A stretch of 64,000 bases of DNA, taken from positions 124,001-188,000 of the forward strand of contig CBDUZW010000001.1 in the NCBI GenBank assembly GCA_965371805.1. Reading direction: 5' to 3'. Below, piece after piece: positions 17,041-26,389 of this stretch. The number at the start of each line of letters is the position of its first letter. Positions within the stretch are counted from its first letter, which is position 1. Source of the stretch: JAOZTV01 sp965371805. GTDB taxonomy: Bacteria; Acidobacteriota; Aminicenantia; UBA2199. Below the pieces are notes generated by a model. That model made no database searches. It saw only the letters and a list, made by a program, of their open reading frames with translations, and had not been told where the DNA came from. Made by a program: the position numbers and the translations under genes.

Positions 17041-19122
17041 TTAATCACTTATATACTGCTCAACTAAGAATAAGAGATCTCCTGAACTCACTTCCGAATC
17101 ATCTTTTTGAAATATTTTTTTGATAATCCCCCTATTAAAGATATTATCATTGGAAAATGTTAAATAATTAAAAGATTTCATTACTTCGATCATACCAAGA
17201 ACGGTCCCGTTTTTGACAATATCTCCTACTTTTATGAATGGTGGTTTTTCAGGAGACGGTTTTCTGTAGAAAATTCCAGCCGTAAACGCTTTAACATATA
17301 ATTCATTTTCTTTTAGCTTTATATGTTTTTTGTTTATGCTTCTTTTATTAGATGAACCTTTAATCTCAGTTTCTTTAGTTTTATATAATTTTTTATTATC
17401 TAATACGATTAAATCATGTATTGACCATATCCGGGGGTTCTTAATTCTCCGGTAGCCTGTTGATTGATACGATGCTTCAATAAATACTTCCAGGTATCTG
17501 CGCAATTCACTTAATAAAATAACCTCATCTGTATCCATCTGACTGGCTGCTTTAATTGGATTCATATCATTGGCTATACGCTGTTCAATATTATCCATTC
17601 CATTTCTGATATTTATTTTTTCTGATTCATCTTTAGAAATAATATTAAAATCATCATCTAATTTTGTATTATAAGCGCCTATTGCAAGGGTCTTCCCTTC
17701 CATAACTGCCAATCTGGTTATTGGAGTTGATATCTGTAATACCGGATCAAAAGGCGCACCGTCCATTGCATAATAACCTGCCCCGGAAGCTTTTCTTAAA
17801 AGTATAGTAAAGGAAGGAACTGTAATATTTGAGAGAGAATATAAAAGATTTGAACCATACCCAAGTAGTCCATTCTTTTCGGCTGTTACCCCTATATCAA
17901 ACCCTGAAATATCCTGAAGCCACACAATTGGAATACCATCATCCTCACAAGCTCTTATAAATGAAGTGATTTTTGAAATCCCCTCCCTATATAAGATTCC
18001 TCCCGGTCTAAGCTCTCCATGGCCATCTTCAACTTCAGAGAGTTCCTGATTATTAGAAATCAGACCAACATATAGTCCGCTGATACGTCCAATACCACAA
18101 ACTATCTCCTTCCCAATGTCCGGATAGATCTCTTTAAAAAGGCTATCATCAACCAATCTTGCAATAACCTCCATTATCTTATAATTTATCCTGTGGTCCG
18201 GAGAAATTATTCCTTCGATCTCATCAGTAGAATAAACTGGATCAGAATTATTTTTCCCATATCTATAATATGAAACTGCTGATGAAGGGATTTTTAAAAA
18301 CTCACTCCTGATTTTCATTAATAATGTCAAATCATCGGGTACCCTGAAATCCGCACAGTTTGAAAGATGGACATGAATATCCGCTCCACCAATGGATAAT
18401 GATGTTATTTTTTGACTTTTTGCACCCTTTATTAATGCCGCTCCTGCAATTACCATATAGGCCTGCTCAGTCATATAAACAATGTCAGAAATTATTGGCA
18501 TATAGCCCCCACCTGCAATACAGTCTCCAAAAACACCTGCAATTTGAGGAATTTGCCTGGCAGAAAGAACCGAGTTCATCTTGAAAATATGCCCTGCTCC
18601 TTTTTTCCCTGGAAATGATCGAGATTGCTCAGGTAAAAACAATCCACTCGAATCAATTAAATAGACAACCGGAATCTTCAATCTTAATGCAATTTCCTGT
18701 GCTCTTTGTATTTTTTCCGGAGTTTTGGGCCACCATGAACCAGAAGCAACAGTATTATCATTTGCAATTACAATTGTATGTATATTTTGTATCCTGATAA
18801 ATGCCGTAATTACCCCTGCACCTGGAGACTCTTTTTTTGCATCATCTTCTCCAAATACAATGCCATAATTTACAAATGAACCAATGGGAAATATCTCAGT
18901 TCCTTCATCTTTCAATAATTCTATCCTCTCCCATGCAGTAAGCTTCTTTTTATCATGAACCCTCTTGATATATTTCTCTCCCCAACCCATTTTAAGACCT
19001 TGTTTCTTATCAATAATAGGCAGATTGATCGAATTCATACTTTTTTTGTTATTATCATAAATGTCTTTATCCATAAAAGAATCTATTGAATGTCCTATTC
19101 TGTCTAGAATAATTTTTGCCAT
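17041..19122 (-). CDS. Acyl-CoA carboxylase carboxyltransferase fused to biotinyl domain
   Basis: The 693-residue protein has an N-terminal carboxyltransferase (about 1-520) of the acyl-CoA carboxylase beta type: FPGKKGAGHIFKMN, IAGGGYMPIISD, WLQDISGFDIG and SGAGYYAMDG. After a Lys-rich linker comes a C-terminal biotinyl domain (about 610-693) whose acceptor lysine is probably K649 in IEVMKSF. Most acceptors read AMKM, so V and S are variants. Fusing the carrier to the CT subunit, rather than to biotin carboxylase, is an uncommon layout. Paired with the biotin carboxylase one base upstream, it should carboxylate a methylcrotonyl-, geranyl- or propionyl-type acyl-CoA. Confidence 0.88.
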   Translation of the reverse strand: MAKIILDRIGHSIDSFMDKDIYDNNKKSMNSINLPIIDKKQGLKMGWGEKYIKRVHDKKKLTAWERIELLKDEGTEIFPIGSFVNYGIVFGEDDAKKESPGAGVITAFIRIQNIHTIVIANDNTVASGSWWPKTPEKIQRAQEIALRLKIPVVYLIDSSGLFLPEQSRSFPGKKGAGHIFKMNSVLSARQIPQIAGVFGDCIAGGGYMPIISDIVYMTEQAYMVIAGAALIKGAKSQKITSLSIGGADIHVHLSNCADFRVPDDLTLLMKIRSEFLKIPSSAVSYYRYGKNNSDPVYSTDEIEGIISPDHRINYKIMEVIARLVDDSLFKEIYPDIGKEIVCGIGRISGLYVGLISNNQELSEVEDGHGELRPGGILYREGISKITSFIRACEDDGIPIVWLQDISGFDIGVTAEKNGLLGYGSNLLYSLSNITVPSFTILLRKASGAGYYAMDGAPFDPVLQISTPITRLAVMEGKTLAIGAYNTKLDDDFNIISKDESEKINIRNGMDNIEQRIANDMNPIKAASQMDTDEVILLSELRRYLEVFIEASYQSTGYRRIKNPRIWSIHDLIVLDNKKLYKTKETEIKGSSNKRSINKKHIKLKENELYVKAFTAGIFYRKPSPEKPPFIKVGDIVKNGTVLGMIEVMKSFNYLTFSNDNIFNRGIIKKIFQKDDSEVSSGDLLFLVEQYISD

Positions 19123-19123
19123 T

Positions 19124-20485
19124 TTAATTAACCTCAGACTCTAAATATTTTTCCAGAGATTGTGTATTATAATTTCCTGTTAAAAAACATTCCATTTCAA
19201 TTATTTCCAAAAGCAATGGGATTGTTGTTTTCACTCCCTTTATCAATATATTTTTCAATCCATTTTTCATTGTAAGGATCGCCTCTTCTCTGTCTTTCCC
19301 ATGGACAATAAGTTTACATAACATTGAATCATAATAAGGAGGGATTTGATAGCCTGAGGAAATATGGGTATCAATTCTTATTTTTCCGGGACCACAGTTT
19401 ATATCATATTCAAATTTCTCAATTAAACCGGCATCCGGTGCAAAATTATTTGTTGGATCCTCTGCATTTATCCTGCACTCTATTGAATGCCCCTTTACCA
19501 TAATGTCTTCCTGTGAAAAGGAGAGCGGATGATTAGCAGCAATTTTTATCTGCTCAGAAACAATATCTATTCCAGTGACCATTTCAGTAACCGGGTGCTC
19601 AACCTGAAGCCTTGTGTTCATCTCCATGAAATAAAGTTCTCCTCTTTCATCTAATAGGAATTCCATTGTCCCAGCATTTAAATAACCTGTCTTTTTTAAT
19701 GCTGAGATCATTTTAACTTCAATTTCCTTCCGGGTTCTAATATTTAATGATGGGGAAGGCGATTCTTCAATCAATTTCTGTTTTTTTCTCTGTATTGAAC
19801 ACTCCCTGTCACCGAGATTGACAATATTTCCATATGAATCTGCAAGAATTTGAAATTCAATATGCTTTCCGTTCACAATCACTTTTTCAAGATAAAGAGC
19901 CTTATTTCCAAAGTTTTTTTCTGCCTCCATTGAAGCTTCTAGAAAATTCCTCTTCAGTTCATTTCTATTCAAACAAACTCTAATCCCCTTACCACCCCCA
20001 CCTGCTGTTGCTTTTAGAATTACGGGATAACCGGAATCGTTCGCTAAATCTATTGCCTCTTCTAAAGAATTCAAAGCACCATCAGAGCCTGGAATAATAT
20101 TCAATCCAGCTTTCTTCATTATTTTTTTACTATTGGATTTATCTCCCATTGATCTTATATAATTTGCAGACGGGCCAATAAAGGTTAGTTTCTGCTGTTC
20201 ACACATTGATGCAAAAAGGAAATCCTCTGCAAGAAACCCAAATCCCGGATGGATTGCAGATACTTCAGATTTTAAAGCTTCTTTAAGAATAACTTCACGG
20301 TTAAGATAACTTTTAACACTGGGACCCGGCCCAATGCAGACCTTCTTAACATCACTCTGAAGATAGGATGCCTCTTTATCAGCCTCTGAATAAAATAGAA
20401 CAGGATCAATATTCAATATTTTTAAGGTTTTTAGTATCCTTGAAGCGACCTCGCCTCTATTTACGATACCAACCCGTTTAAACAT
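19124..20485 (-). CDS. Biotin carboxylase subunit
   Basis: The 453-residue protein is a complete biotin carboxylase without a biotinyl domain: N-terminal NRGEVASRILKTL, HPGFGFLAED, the ATP-grasp glycine loop LKATAGGGGKGIRV (about 159-172), and the catalytic/metal segment MEMNTRLQVEHPVTEMVTGID. It carboxylates biotin carried on the fused biotinyl domain of the adjacent carboxyltransferase, using ATP and bicarbonate. It is the first gene of the leftward catabolic run and its stop is one base from the next start. Confidence 0.93.
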   Translation of the reverse strand: MFKRVGIVNRGEVASRILKTLKILNIDPVLFYSEADKEASYLQSDVKKVCIGPGPSVKSYLNREVILKEALKSEVSAIHPGFGFLAEDFLFASMCEQQKLTFIGPSANYIRSMGDKSNSKKIMKKAGLNIIPGSDGALNSLEEAIDLANDSGYPVILKATAGGGGKGIRVCLNRNELKRNFLEASMEAEKNFGNKALYLEKVIVNGKHIEFQILADSYGNIVNLGDRECSIQRKKQKLIEESPSPSLNIRTRKEIEVKMISALKKTGYLNAGTMEFLLDERGELYFMEMNTRLQVEHPVTEMVTGIDIVSEQIKIAANHPLSFSQEDIMVKGHSIECRINAEDPTNNFAPDAGLIEKFEYDINCGPGKIRIDTHISSGYQIPPYYDSMLCKLIVHGKDREEAILTMKNGLKNILIKGVKTTIPLLLEIIEMECFLTGNYNTQSLEKYLESEVN

Positions 20486-20664
20486 AGGTTAATACTAGCC
20501 AATATAAAAAAAAATGTCAAATATTTAATAGCCAACAATATAGGAACTATAGGTAGTTTTTAGAATTTTATTGTTAAAATATCACTATATTTATTGACTA
20601 TTTTTATCATATTCATGTAAAATCAAAGGAATGGGAAATATAGTACAAGGTAGGAGAGATAGAA

Positions 20665-22425
20665 ATGGATAAAAAAATCATAAGAATTGGAAATGCAAGC
20701 GGATTTTGGGGAGACGATCTAAATGCATTAAAGAGACAGATTGATGGAGGTAATCTAGACTATATCACTTCTGACTACCTTGCCGAGATAACAATGGGAA
20801 TTCTGATGAAACAGAACCTAAAGGATCCATCCATGGGTTTTGTTTACGATTTTATAGAACAGTTTGATGAAGTACTTGACAGTATTGTAGAAAGCAATAC
20901 AAAAATCATCACAAATGCCGGAGGTATCAATCCAATTGGATTAGCAGAGAAATTAAATGAACTTGTATTAAAACGCGGAAAGAAATTAAAAATCGCTGCA
21001 ATTACCGGTGATAATATCTCAGATAGAATTGATGAATTCTACCCTGGAAAATCAAAATTAGAGAATATGGAGACTGGAGAAAATTTTCTAAAAGTCAAAG
21101 AGAGAATACTTAGTGCAAATCTTTACCTTGGAGTGAATCCAGTTTTAGAAGCCTTAAAATCCGGTGCAGATATTATCATAGCTGGAAGAGTTACTGATAC
21201 TGCCATTACTCTAGCTCCAATGATCCATGAGTTTGGCTGGAAACTTAATGATTTTGACAAACTCGCATCAGGTATTGTCGCAGGGCATATAATAGAATGC
21301 GGAACACAATCAACAGGTGGTAATTTCACTGGGTGGCAGGATGTAAAAAACTGGAATAATATTGGATTTCCCATAATAGAGGTAGAGGAAACAGGAGAAT
21401 TTACTGTTACAAAACATGAAAATAATGGTGGATTGGTTAGTATCGGAACAGTCAAAGAGCAACTATTATACGAAATGGGAAGACCTGATGAATATATAAG
21501 CCCCGATGTTATCGCTGATTTTTCTTCGATCCATCTGGAAAAAACCGGAGAGAATAGAATAAGAATATCTGGAACCAAAGGCTATGCTCCAACTGAGTTT
21601 CTTAAAATATCCATATCATATTCAGGTGGATATAAAGCATCTGGGACCATTATCATTGCTGGAGATGATATTCAAAAAAAAGCAGAGACTTTTGAAAGCA
21701 TATTATGGAATAAATTAAACATGGAATTTGAAGAAAAAAAAAGTGACCTGCTATTTGGAACAGTACATAATAATATATATAAGGAAGGATATCTAAGATT
21801 CTCGGTTTTTGATACGGATAAGAAGAAAATTGAAAAGTTTTCAAAGACAATTTCAGCTCTAATACTTTCCGGTCCGGCAGGTGTTGCAGTTACTGGTGGA
21901 AGACCAAAGGTGCAGGAAGTTTTAGGATACTGGCCGGCACTCTTATCAAAGAAACTTATTACAGCAAATACGATAATTTTATCCGGCAAAGACATTCCAA
22001 AGAAGATTGAAAATATTTCATCCGAAACAGGTTTTGAGTCAAAAATAAAGGGAGAGACCAGTCCAAACTCTTTAGTATCACAAGATAATAAAGAAGGAAT
22101 AACTGAAATAAATAATACAAAAGGTATAAGAATCTCGGACCTGGCATATACAAGATCAGGAGATAAGGGAGATATGTCTAATATTGGAGTAATTGCACTT
22201 GATGAGGAAAAATATGAGATCTTGAAAAGGCACCTGACCCCAGATTATATAAAAGAAGTTTTCAAAGATGTATGTAAAGGAAAGGTTATTAGATATGAAA
22301 TAGATAATCTACTGGCATTAAACTTCCTTCTTGAAGGCTCACTCGGAGGAGGAGGAGCAAGATCTCTGTCATCCGACCCTCAAGGCAAACTATATGCCCA
22401 AAGATTATTAACTTATTATTTATAG
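20665..22425 (+). CDS. AtuA-like protein (DUF1446 plus AtuA-like ferredoxin-fold domain)
   Basis: The 586-residue protein begins with a DUF1446/AtuA region (about 1-445) with IRIGNASGFWGDD, GGINPIGLAEKLNE and ADIIIAGRVTDTAITLAPM. It ends with the AtuA-like ferredoxin-fold domain (about 485-585) with LAYTRSGDKGDMSNIGVIAL and EGSLGGGGARSLSSDPQGK. Family members accompany acyl-CoA carboxylases in acyclic terpene and leucine catabolism, and their exact reaction is unsettled. It diverges from the carboxylase operon across a 179-bp gap. A GGAGAG site precedes the ATG. Confidence 0.88.
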   Translation: MDKKIIRIGNASGFWGDDLNALKRQIDGGNLDYITSDYLAEITMGILMKQNLKDPSMGFVYDFIEQFDEVLDSIVESNTKIITNAGGINPIGLAEKLNELVLKRGKKLKIAAITGDNISDRIDEFYPGKSKLENMETGENFLKVKERILSANLYLGVNPVLEALKSGADIIIAGRVTDTAITLAPMIHEFGWKLNDFDKLASGIVAGHIIECGTQSTGGNFTGWQDVKNWNNIGFPIIEVEETGEFTVTKHENNGGLVSIGTVKEQLLYEMGRPDEYISPDVIADFSSIHLEKTGENRIRISGTKGYAPTEFLKISISYSGGYKASGTIIIAGDDIQKKAETFESILWNKLNMEFEEKKSDLLFGTVHNNIYKEGYLRFSVFDTDKKKIEKFSKTISALILSGPAGVAVTGGRPKVQEVLGYWPALLSKKLITANTIILSGKDIPKKIENISSETGFESKIKGETSPNSLVSQDNKEGITEINNTKGIRISDLAYTRSGDKGDMSNIGVIALDEEKYEILKRHLTPDYIKEVFKDVCKGKVIRYEIDNLLALNFLLEGSLGGGGARSLSSDPQGKLYAQRLLTYYL

Positions 22426-22430
22426 ATTTA

Positions 22431-22606
22431 GAGCTAATTGCAAAAATAGATTTATAGCGAAGTTTAGCGAAATTTTTTCTGGTGAGTATAATTTAAAAAA
22501 TTACCGGAAACATAGTCAGCACTATGTTGAGGATGGTTTTTTCAGTTTTACGAAGCCAGGGAGAATTGCAGCAAACTGCAGTAGAATGTATTTTTGCTAT
22601 TGGCTC
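22431..22606. repeat. 176-bp imperfect palindromic element (MITE-like)
   Basis: GAGCTAATTGCAAAAATA (22431-22448) mirrors TATTTTTGCTATTGGCTC (22589-22606) with 2 mismatches. Pairing continues inward (AGTTT/GC/AATT blocks, CTGG ... CCAG) to a perfect central hairpin AACATAGT-CAGC-ACTATGTT. It is flanked on both sides by TTTA (22427-22430, 22607-22610), as for a 4-bp target duplication. It lies between the convergent AtuA and menE genes and has no ORF. It could also act as a terminator or structured RNA. Confidence 0.6.
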
Positions 22607-22642
22607 TTTAAGCAAAACTAAATCCTGAATTTGCTGGATAGC

Positions 22643-24082
22643 TTAAAATGAAATGTTTTTTAAATAATCCTCAAAATCCTTTTTTGCTGGTTTTATTTTG
22701 CCGGAATCAGTTTCCGGCCAGGGATAAAAAGAATCCGGTAATTTAAATTTTGCTAATTTTTGATTTAAATACTTTTTTATTAACTCTTCGTCAGGTAAAT
22801 TGTCATCTTTTATCTTTAAAAAAGCGACAGGCCTGAATCCAAACTTTTTATCCTCTATTGGAAATACTTTAGATTCAATAATTTCAGGGATTTCAAGTAA
22901 AATCCTCTCAATTTCCTCCGGCTGGATATTCTCTCCACCTGAAATAAACATATTATCTCTACGTCCGGTTAGTACGAGTTCATTATTTTCATTTAAATAG
23001 CCAAGATCCCTGGTCTTAAACCAACCATGCTTATCAACTGAAACATTGATTTTTCCGTTTTTTAAATATCCTTGAAATAATGTTGCCCCTTTTAGTAATA
23101 TTTCCCCATCAATATTAATATGGATTTCTCTAAACTTAAGGACTTTCCCTGAAGATCTGAAATTTATTTCATTTGAAAGAACTCTCTTAATAGCCACAGT
23201 TGACCCCATCTCTGATAATCCATATGATACATAAACAGGAAGTATAAATTCTAAGGCTTCCTTTAATAACTCATTGGGAACAGAGCTTCCTCCAAGCAGA
23301 ATAGATTTAATTCCAGGGATTAAATCTTTTGCTTTTTGTATTTTTATATCATTAATCAACTTGTATAATTGTGTTGTAACCAGAGAAAGATGTGTAATAT
23401 TATTTCCATTAATTTCTTCAAGAAGGGATTTTTTCTTATTATATATTACAATGCCTGCAGCTTTAATAACACACCTCATTAAAACGCCAAGCCCCCCTAC
23501 ATGAAAAAGCGGCAGAGACAATAACCATTTATCACCTCTTTGCAATTCAATCATATCCAGTACTCCCATTGCACTATAATAGAGATTAGAAAAGCTTAAG
23601 ACAACAATTTTACTCTCAGAGGAAGAACCGGATGTCTGGATCAACAGCGAATTATTATTTTCATTAATATTCAAATTTACTGTTTTTTCTGTTTTTCTTA
23701 TATTCAATATATCAATATCAAGATCAATTAACTTAATGTTTTTAAAGTCAGATCTGTCAAATTTTTCTTTATTACAAATTAAAAAAGCAGTATCACTATC
23801 ACTAAAACGTGTTCTTAACTCATTATCAGGAGTACTTGGATTCAATGGGAATGCGATTGCTTCCATTCTCCATATTGCAAATAGAAAGGCTATATAATTT
23901 GAAGAGTTGTCACAAATTATTCCAACCCTGTCTCCGGAAGACAAACCTGATTCAGATAAATATAACTGACAATAAGCCACCATTTCATTCAGCCTTGAAT
24001 AGGAATAATCCCCGGATTTATCAACTACAGCTAAATCTTCAGGGTAAGTTTTGGCAGCTTTTGCTATCGGGCAGAGCTTCAT
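22643..24082 (-). CDS. menE: Acyl-CoA synthetase, probable o-succinylbenzoate-CoA ligase
   Basis: The 479-residue adenylate-forming enzyme has the AMP-binding loop LLIQTSGSSSESKIVVL, YGLSEMGS, and TRDLGYLNENNELVLTGRRDNMFISGGENIQPEEIE. Its C-terminal catalytic Lys lies in DSGKIKPAK. The FISGGENIQPEEIE form and the position 14 bp downstream of menB indicate MenE, which activates o-succinylbenzoate with CoA in menaquinone synthesis. Other acyl-CoA ligases share these motifs, so the assignment rests partly on context. Other men genes are not in this window. Confidence 0.85.
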   Translation of the reverse strand: MKLCPIAKAAKTYPEDLAVVDKSGDYSYSRLNEMVAYCQLYLSESGLSSGDRVGIICDNSSNYIAFLFAIWRMEAIAFPLNPSTPDNELRTRFSDSDTAFLICNKEKFDRSDFKNIKLIDLDIDILNIRKTEKTVNLNINENNNSLLIQTSGSSSESKIVVLSFSNLYYSAMGVLDMIELQRGDKWLLSLPLFHVGGLGVLMRCVIKAAGIVIYNKKKSLLEEINGNNITHLSLVTTQLYKLINDIKIQKAKDLIPGIKSILLGGSSVPNELLKEALEFILPVYVSYGLSEMGSTVAIKRVLSNEINFRSSGKVLKFREIHINIDGEILLKGATLFQGYLKNGKINVSVDKHGWFKTRDLGYLNENNELVLTGRRDNMFISGGENIQPEEIERILLEIPEIIESKVFPIEDKKFGFRPVAFLKIKDDNLPDEELIKKYLNQKLAKFKLPDSFYPWPETDSGKIKPAKKDFEDYLKNISF

Positions 24083-24096
24083 TTCAATATAATCTA

Positions 24097-24921
24097 TTAT
24101 GACCTTTTGGGGAACTTTGAGAAGTCCGGTTCTCTCTTTTCCACAAATGCATTTCTTCCTTCCTGAGCTTCTTCACTCATATAGTATAATAAAGTTGCGT
24201 TGCCGGCTAACTCCTGTATGCCTGTCTGCCCGTCAATATCTGCATTAAAAGCTGATTTTAATAATCTTAAGGCAAGTGGTGAGTTTTTAAGAATTTCATT
24301 ACACCATTTAACTGTTTCTAACTCTAATTGTTCATACGGCACTACTGTATTGACAAGCCCCATATCAAGTGCCTCTTTAGCATTATACTGCCTACAGAGA
24401 AACCAGATCTCTCTTGCTTTTTTCTGACCTACTACCCTTGCCATATAACTCGCACCATAGCCGCCATCAAATGAACCAACCCTTGGGCCGGTCTGACCAA
24501 AAACAGCATTATCGGAGCAAATTGTAAGATCACAGATAAGATGAAGGACATGCCCCCCGCCTATTGCATAGCCGGCTACCATTGCAATTATCGGCTTTGG
24601 ACAGGTTCTAATCTGTCTTTGGAAATCAAGTACATTAAGTCTGTTTATTCCTTTCTCATCAGTATAACCGGAGTCACCCCTTATCTTCTGATCTCCTCCT
24701 GAGCAGAATGCTTTTTCACCCTCTCCTGTCAGAATAATAACACCAACTTTTTCATCCTCTCTTGCATCAGCCAAAGCCTTTGACATTTCGACAACAGTCA
24801 TAGGTCTAAAAGCATTCCGCTTCTCAGGCCGGTTAATCGTGATTTTGGCAATTCCCTCAAATTTATGATATTTTATATCTTCAAATTCACCCGATTGTAT
24901 CCAATTTATATCCTTTCCCAT
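24097..24921 (-). CDS. menB: 1,4-dihydroxy-2-naphthoyl-CoA synthase
   Basis: The 274-residue crotonase-fold enzyme has the MenB signature: FCSGGDQKIRGDSGY, VAGYAIGGGHVLHLICDLTI, FGQTGPRVGSFDGGYGASYMARVVGQKKAREIWFLCRQY and the C-terminal EGRNAFVEKREPDFSKFP. It cyclises o-succinylbenzoyl-CoA in menaquinone synthesis, a cytoplasmic step. It is upstream of menE in a two-gene operon. Length and all hallmark blocks are normal. Confidence 0.96.
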   Translation of the reverse strand: MGKDINWIQSGEFEDIKYHKFEGIAKITINRPEKRNAFRPMTVVEMSKALADAREDEKVGVIILTGEGEKAFCSGGDQKIRGDSGYTDEKGINRLNVLDFQRQIRTCPKPIIAMVAGYAIGGGHVLHLICDLTICSDNAVFGQTGPRVGSFDGGYGASYMARVVGQKKAREIWFLCRQYNAKEALDMGLVNTVVPYEQLELETVKWCNEILKNSPLALRLLKSAFNADIDGQTGIQELAGNATLLYYMSEEAQEGRNAFVEKREPDFSKFPKRS

Positions 24922-25010
24922 TAATATCTCCTATACAAAAATTAAAAAAAGATTTTATAACAGACAAAAGTTTTAATCAAATTTACTAACTACCTAAATA
25001 TCAAACACGA

Positions 25011-25050
25011 TTTAATCATGTTTGATAAATGAGACAACATAATACTAATT
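25011..25050 (+). repeat. 40-bp direct repeat, copy 1
   Basis: This 40-bp sequence (TTTAATCATGTTTGATAAAT ... CATAATACTAATT) recurs at 26336-26375 with 3 differences. The two copies bracket the beta-propeller gene 25114-26100, 1,325 bp apart, suggesting duplication or insertion of a cassette. Confidence 0.8.
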
Positions 25051-25113
25051 ATCCAAAAATTGTTTTTTATAATTATAAATTGTAAAATATATGAATAAAA
25101 AAGAGAGGTTAAA

Positions 25114-26100
25114 ATGAAAGCTTTTATACTAATGGTATTATTATTTATTCCATATCTCATTCTTCCCAAAGAAGTTATTTTAATGCCGGAGATAATCGAT
25201 CCAGTCAGAATAGAACTTACAAAGAATTATTTATATGTGATTGAAAAGCCAGGTCTTTTGATATACTCTCTAAAAAATTATAAATTTTTTAAAAGAATTG
25301 GTAAAAAAGGAAATGGACCCGGAGAATTTAAAAGAATGCCTAGCTTAGCAATTTTATCTGACTCTATACTTCTTTATAGTTTAAATAAAGTCGCATTTTT
25401 TTCTTTTGATGGAATCTATAAATCTGAGAAAATATTAAAATTTTTTCTTTATGATATTTCATATCTCACTACAGGTTATGTTGCGGAAATACACAATTCT
25501 AATAGAAAACTCCGAACTCACTCTAAAGATATTTGTCTTTTTGATAAGGAATTCAACTTTTCTAAAATTTTGTTATCAGGTCCTTCCAAAATTTTAGGCA
25601 GACCTGACAAAAAATTTGCAAAAAATTATATTAACCACTACATAAGACATCAAGTGTACAAGGATAGAATTTATGTCTCCGATACCCGAAAGGGTTTTTA
25701 TTTTGAAGTTTTCAATAATCAGGGAAATAAATTGTATATTATTGATAAGAAATACAAGAAATACCCGGTAACTCAGGGATATAAAGACAATGCTCTTGAA
25801 AAATCTTCTAAATATAGTAGAAGACGGATTAAATGGGTCTTTCCAAAATATCACCCTGCTTTTAGATTTTTTAAAATAAATAATGAAAAAATTACAGTAA
25901 TGAAACCAGCTATAAAAGAAATTGAAAAACCGATAGTTCAGTTAGATTTAAAAGGAAATAAACTGCTGGAGAGAGCTCCTGTCTACAATAAAAAAATGAT
26001 TGGAGGACTTGGTAAAAGGTACAATAAAAAAACGTTTGTACTGATAGAAAATTCAGATGAAGATTGGGAATTACATATCGAAAATATAAAAATAGAATGA
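25114..26100 (+). CDS. Exported 6-bladed beta-propeller-like protein
   Basis: The 328-residue protein has a signal peptide (MKAFILMVLLFIPYLILP) and NHL/6-bladed-propeller-like repeats. The marker IGKKGNGPGEFKRMP (about residues 63-77) is the GxxGxGPGEF turn also present in the two lipoproteins at 26390 and 28721. In Bacteroidota and other anaerobes such propellers occur in small multi-paralogue clusters of unknown function. This copy points the opposite way from the other two and is bracketed by a 40-bp direct repeat. AGAGAGG precedes the ATG. Confidence 0.7.
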   Translation: MKAFILMVLLFIPYLILPKEVILMPEIIDPVRIELTKNYLYVIEKPGLLIYSLKNYKFFKRIGKKGNGPGEFKRMPSLAILSDSILLYSLNKVAFFSFDGIYKSEKILKFFLYDISYLTTGYVAEIHNSNRKLRTHSKDICLFDKEFNFSKILLSGPSKILGRPDKKFAKNYINHYIRHQVYKDRIYVSDTRKGFYFEVFNNQGNKLYIIDKKYKKYPVTQGYKDNALEKSSKYSRRRIKWVFPKYHPAFRFFKINNEKITVMKPAIKEIEKPIVQLDLKGNKLLERAPVYNKKMIGGLGKRYNKKTFVLIENSDEDWELHIENIKIE

Positions 26101-26198
26101 AAAATATTTGCTAGTTAATAATATTAGTGAATATTTATATAGCTAATGTGAACCTCAGGGACAGTAAGATTTTTATTCTGTCGCCTGCATCATATTTG

Positions 26199-26330
26199 TT
26201 AGGGATTTACTTTCTTAAATAGTTGAGTAAAGTCAATTTTTGGGGCTGATAATTTTTCAATCTTCTTTGTTGGGTGAGTATGTGCATAAGCACCAATACA
26301 AAATAAAATAATAAGAAAAACTGTTAGCCC
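26199..26330 (-). pseudogene. Remnant of a small exported peptide gene
   Basis: Reading leftward, an open stretch encodes a signal-peptide-like run (LTVFLIILFCIGAYA) followed by HTHPTKKIEKLSAPKIDFTQ and ends in a stop at 26199. No ATG, GTG or TTG lies in frame before the upstream in-frame stop, because the 40-bp direct repeat (26336-26375) begins just there. The repeat appears to have replaced the start codon. Original length and function are unknown. Confidence 0.4.
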
Positions 26331-26335
26331 AATAA

Positions 26336-26375
26336 TTTAATCGTGTTTGATAAATTAAACAACATAATACTAATT
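26336..26375 (+). repeat. 40-bp direct repeat, copy 2
   Basis: It is 37 of 40 bases identical to 25011-25050. It sits immediately upstream of a headless exported-peptide reading frame and downstream of the propeller lipoprotein gene that ends at 26390. Confidence 0.8.
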
Positions 26376-26389
26376 CCATTAATCCATTT

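Noticed and set aside
21123..21578. 151-codon frame opposite the AtuA-like gene
   Set aside because: Antisense shadow of a well-supported coding region with no family resemblance.
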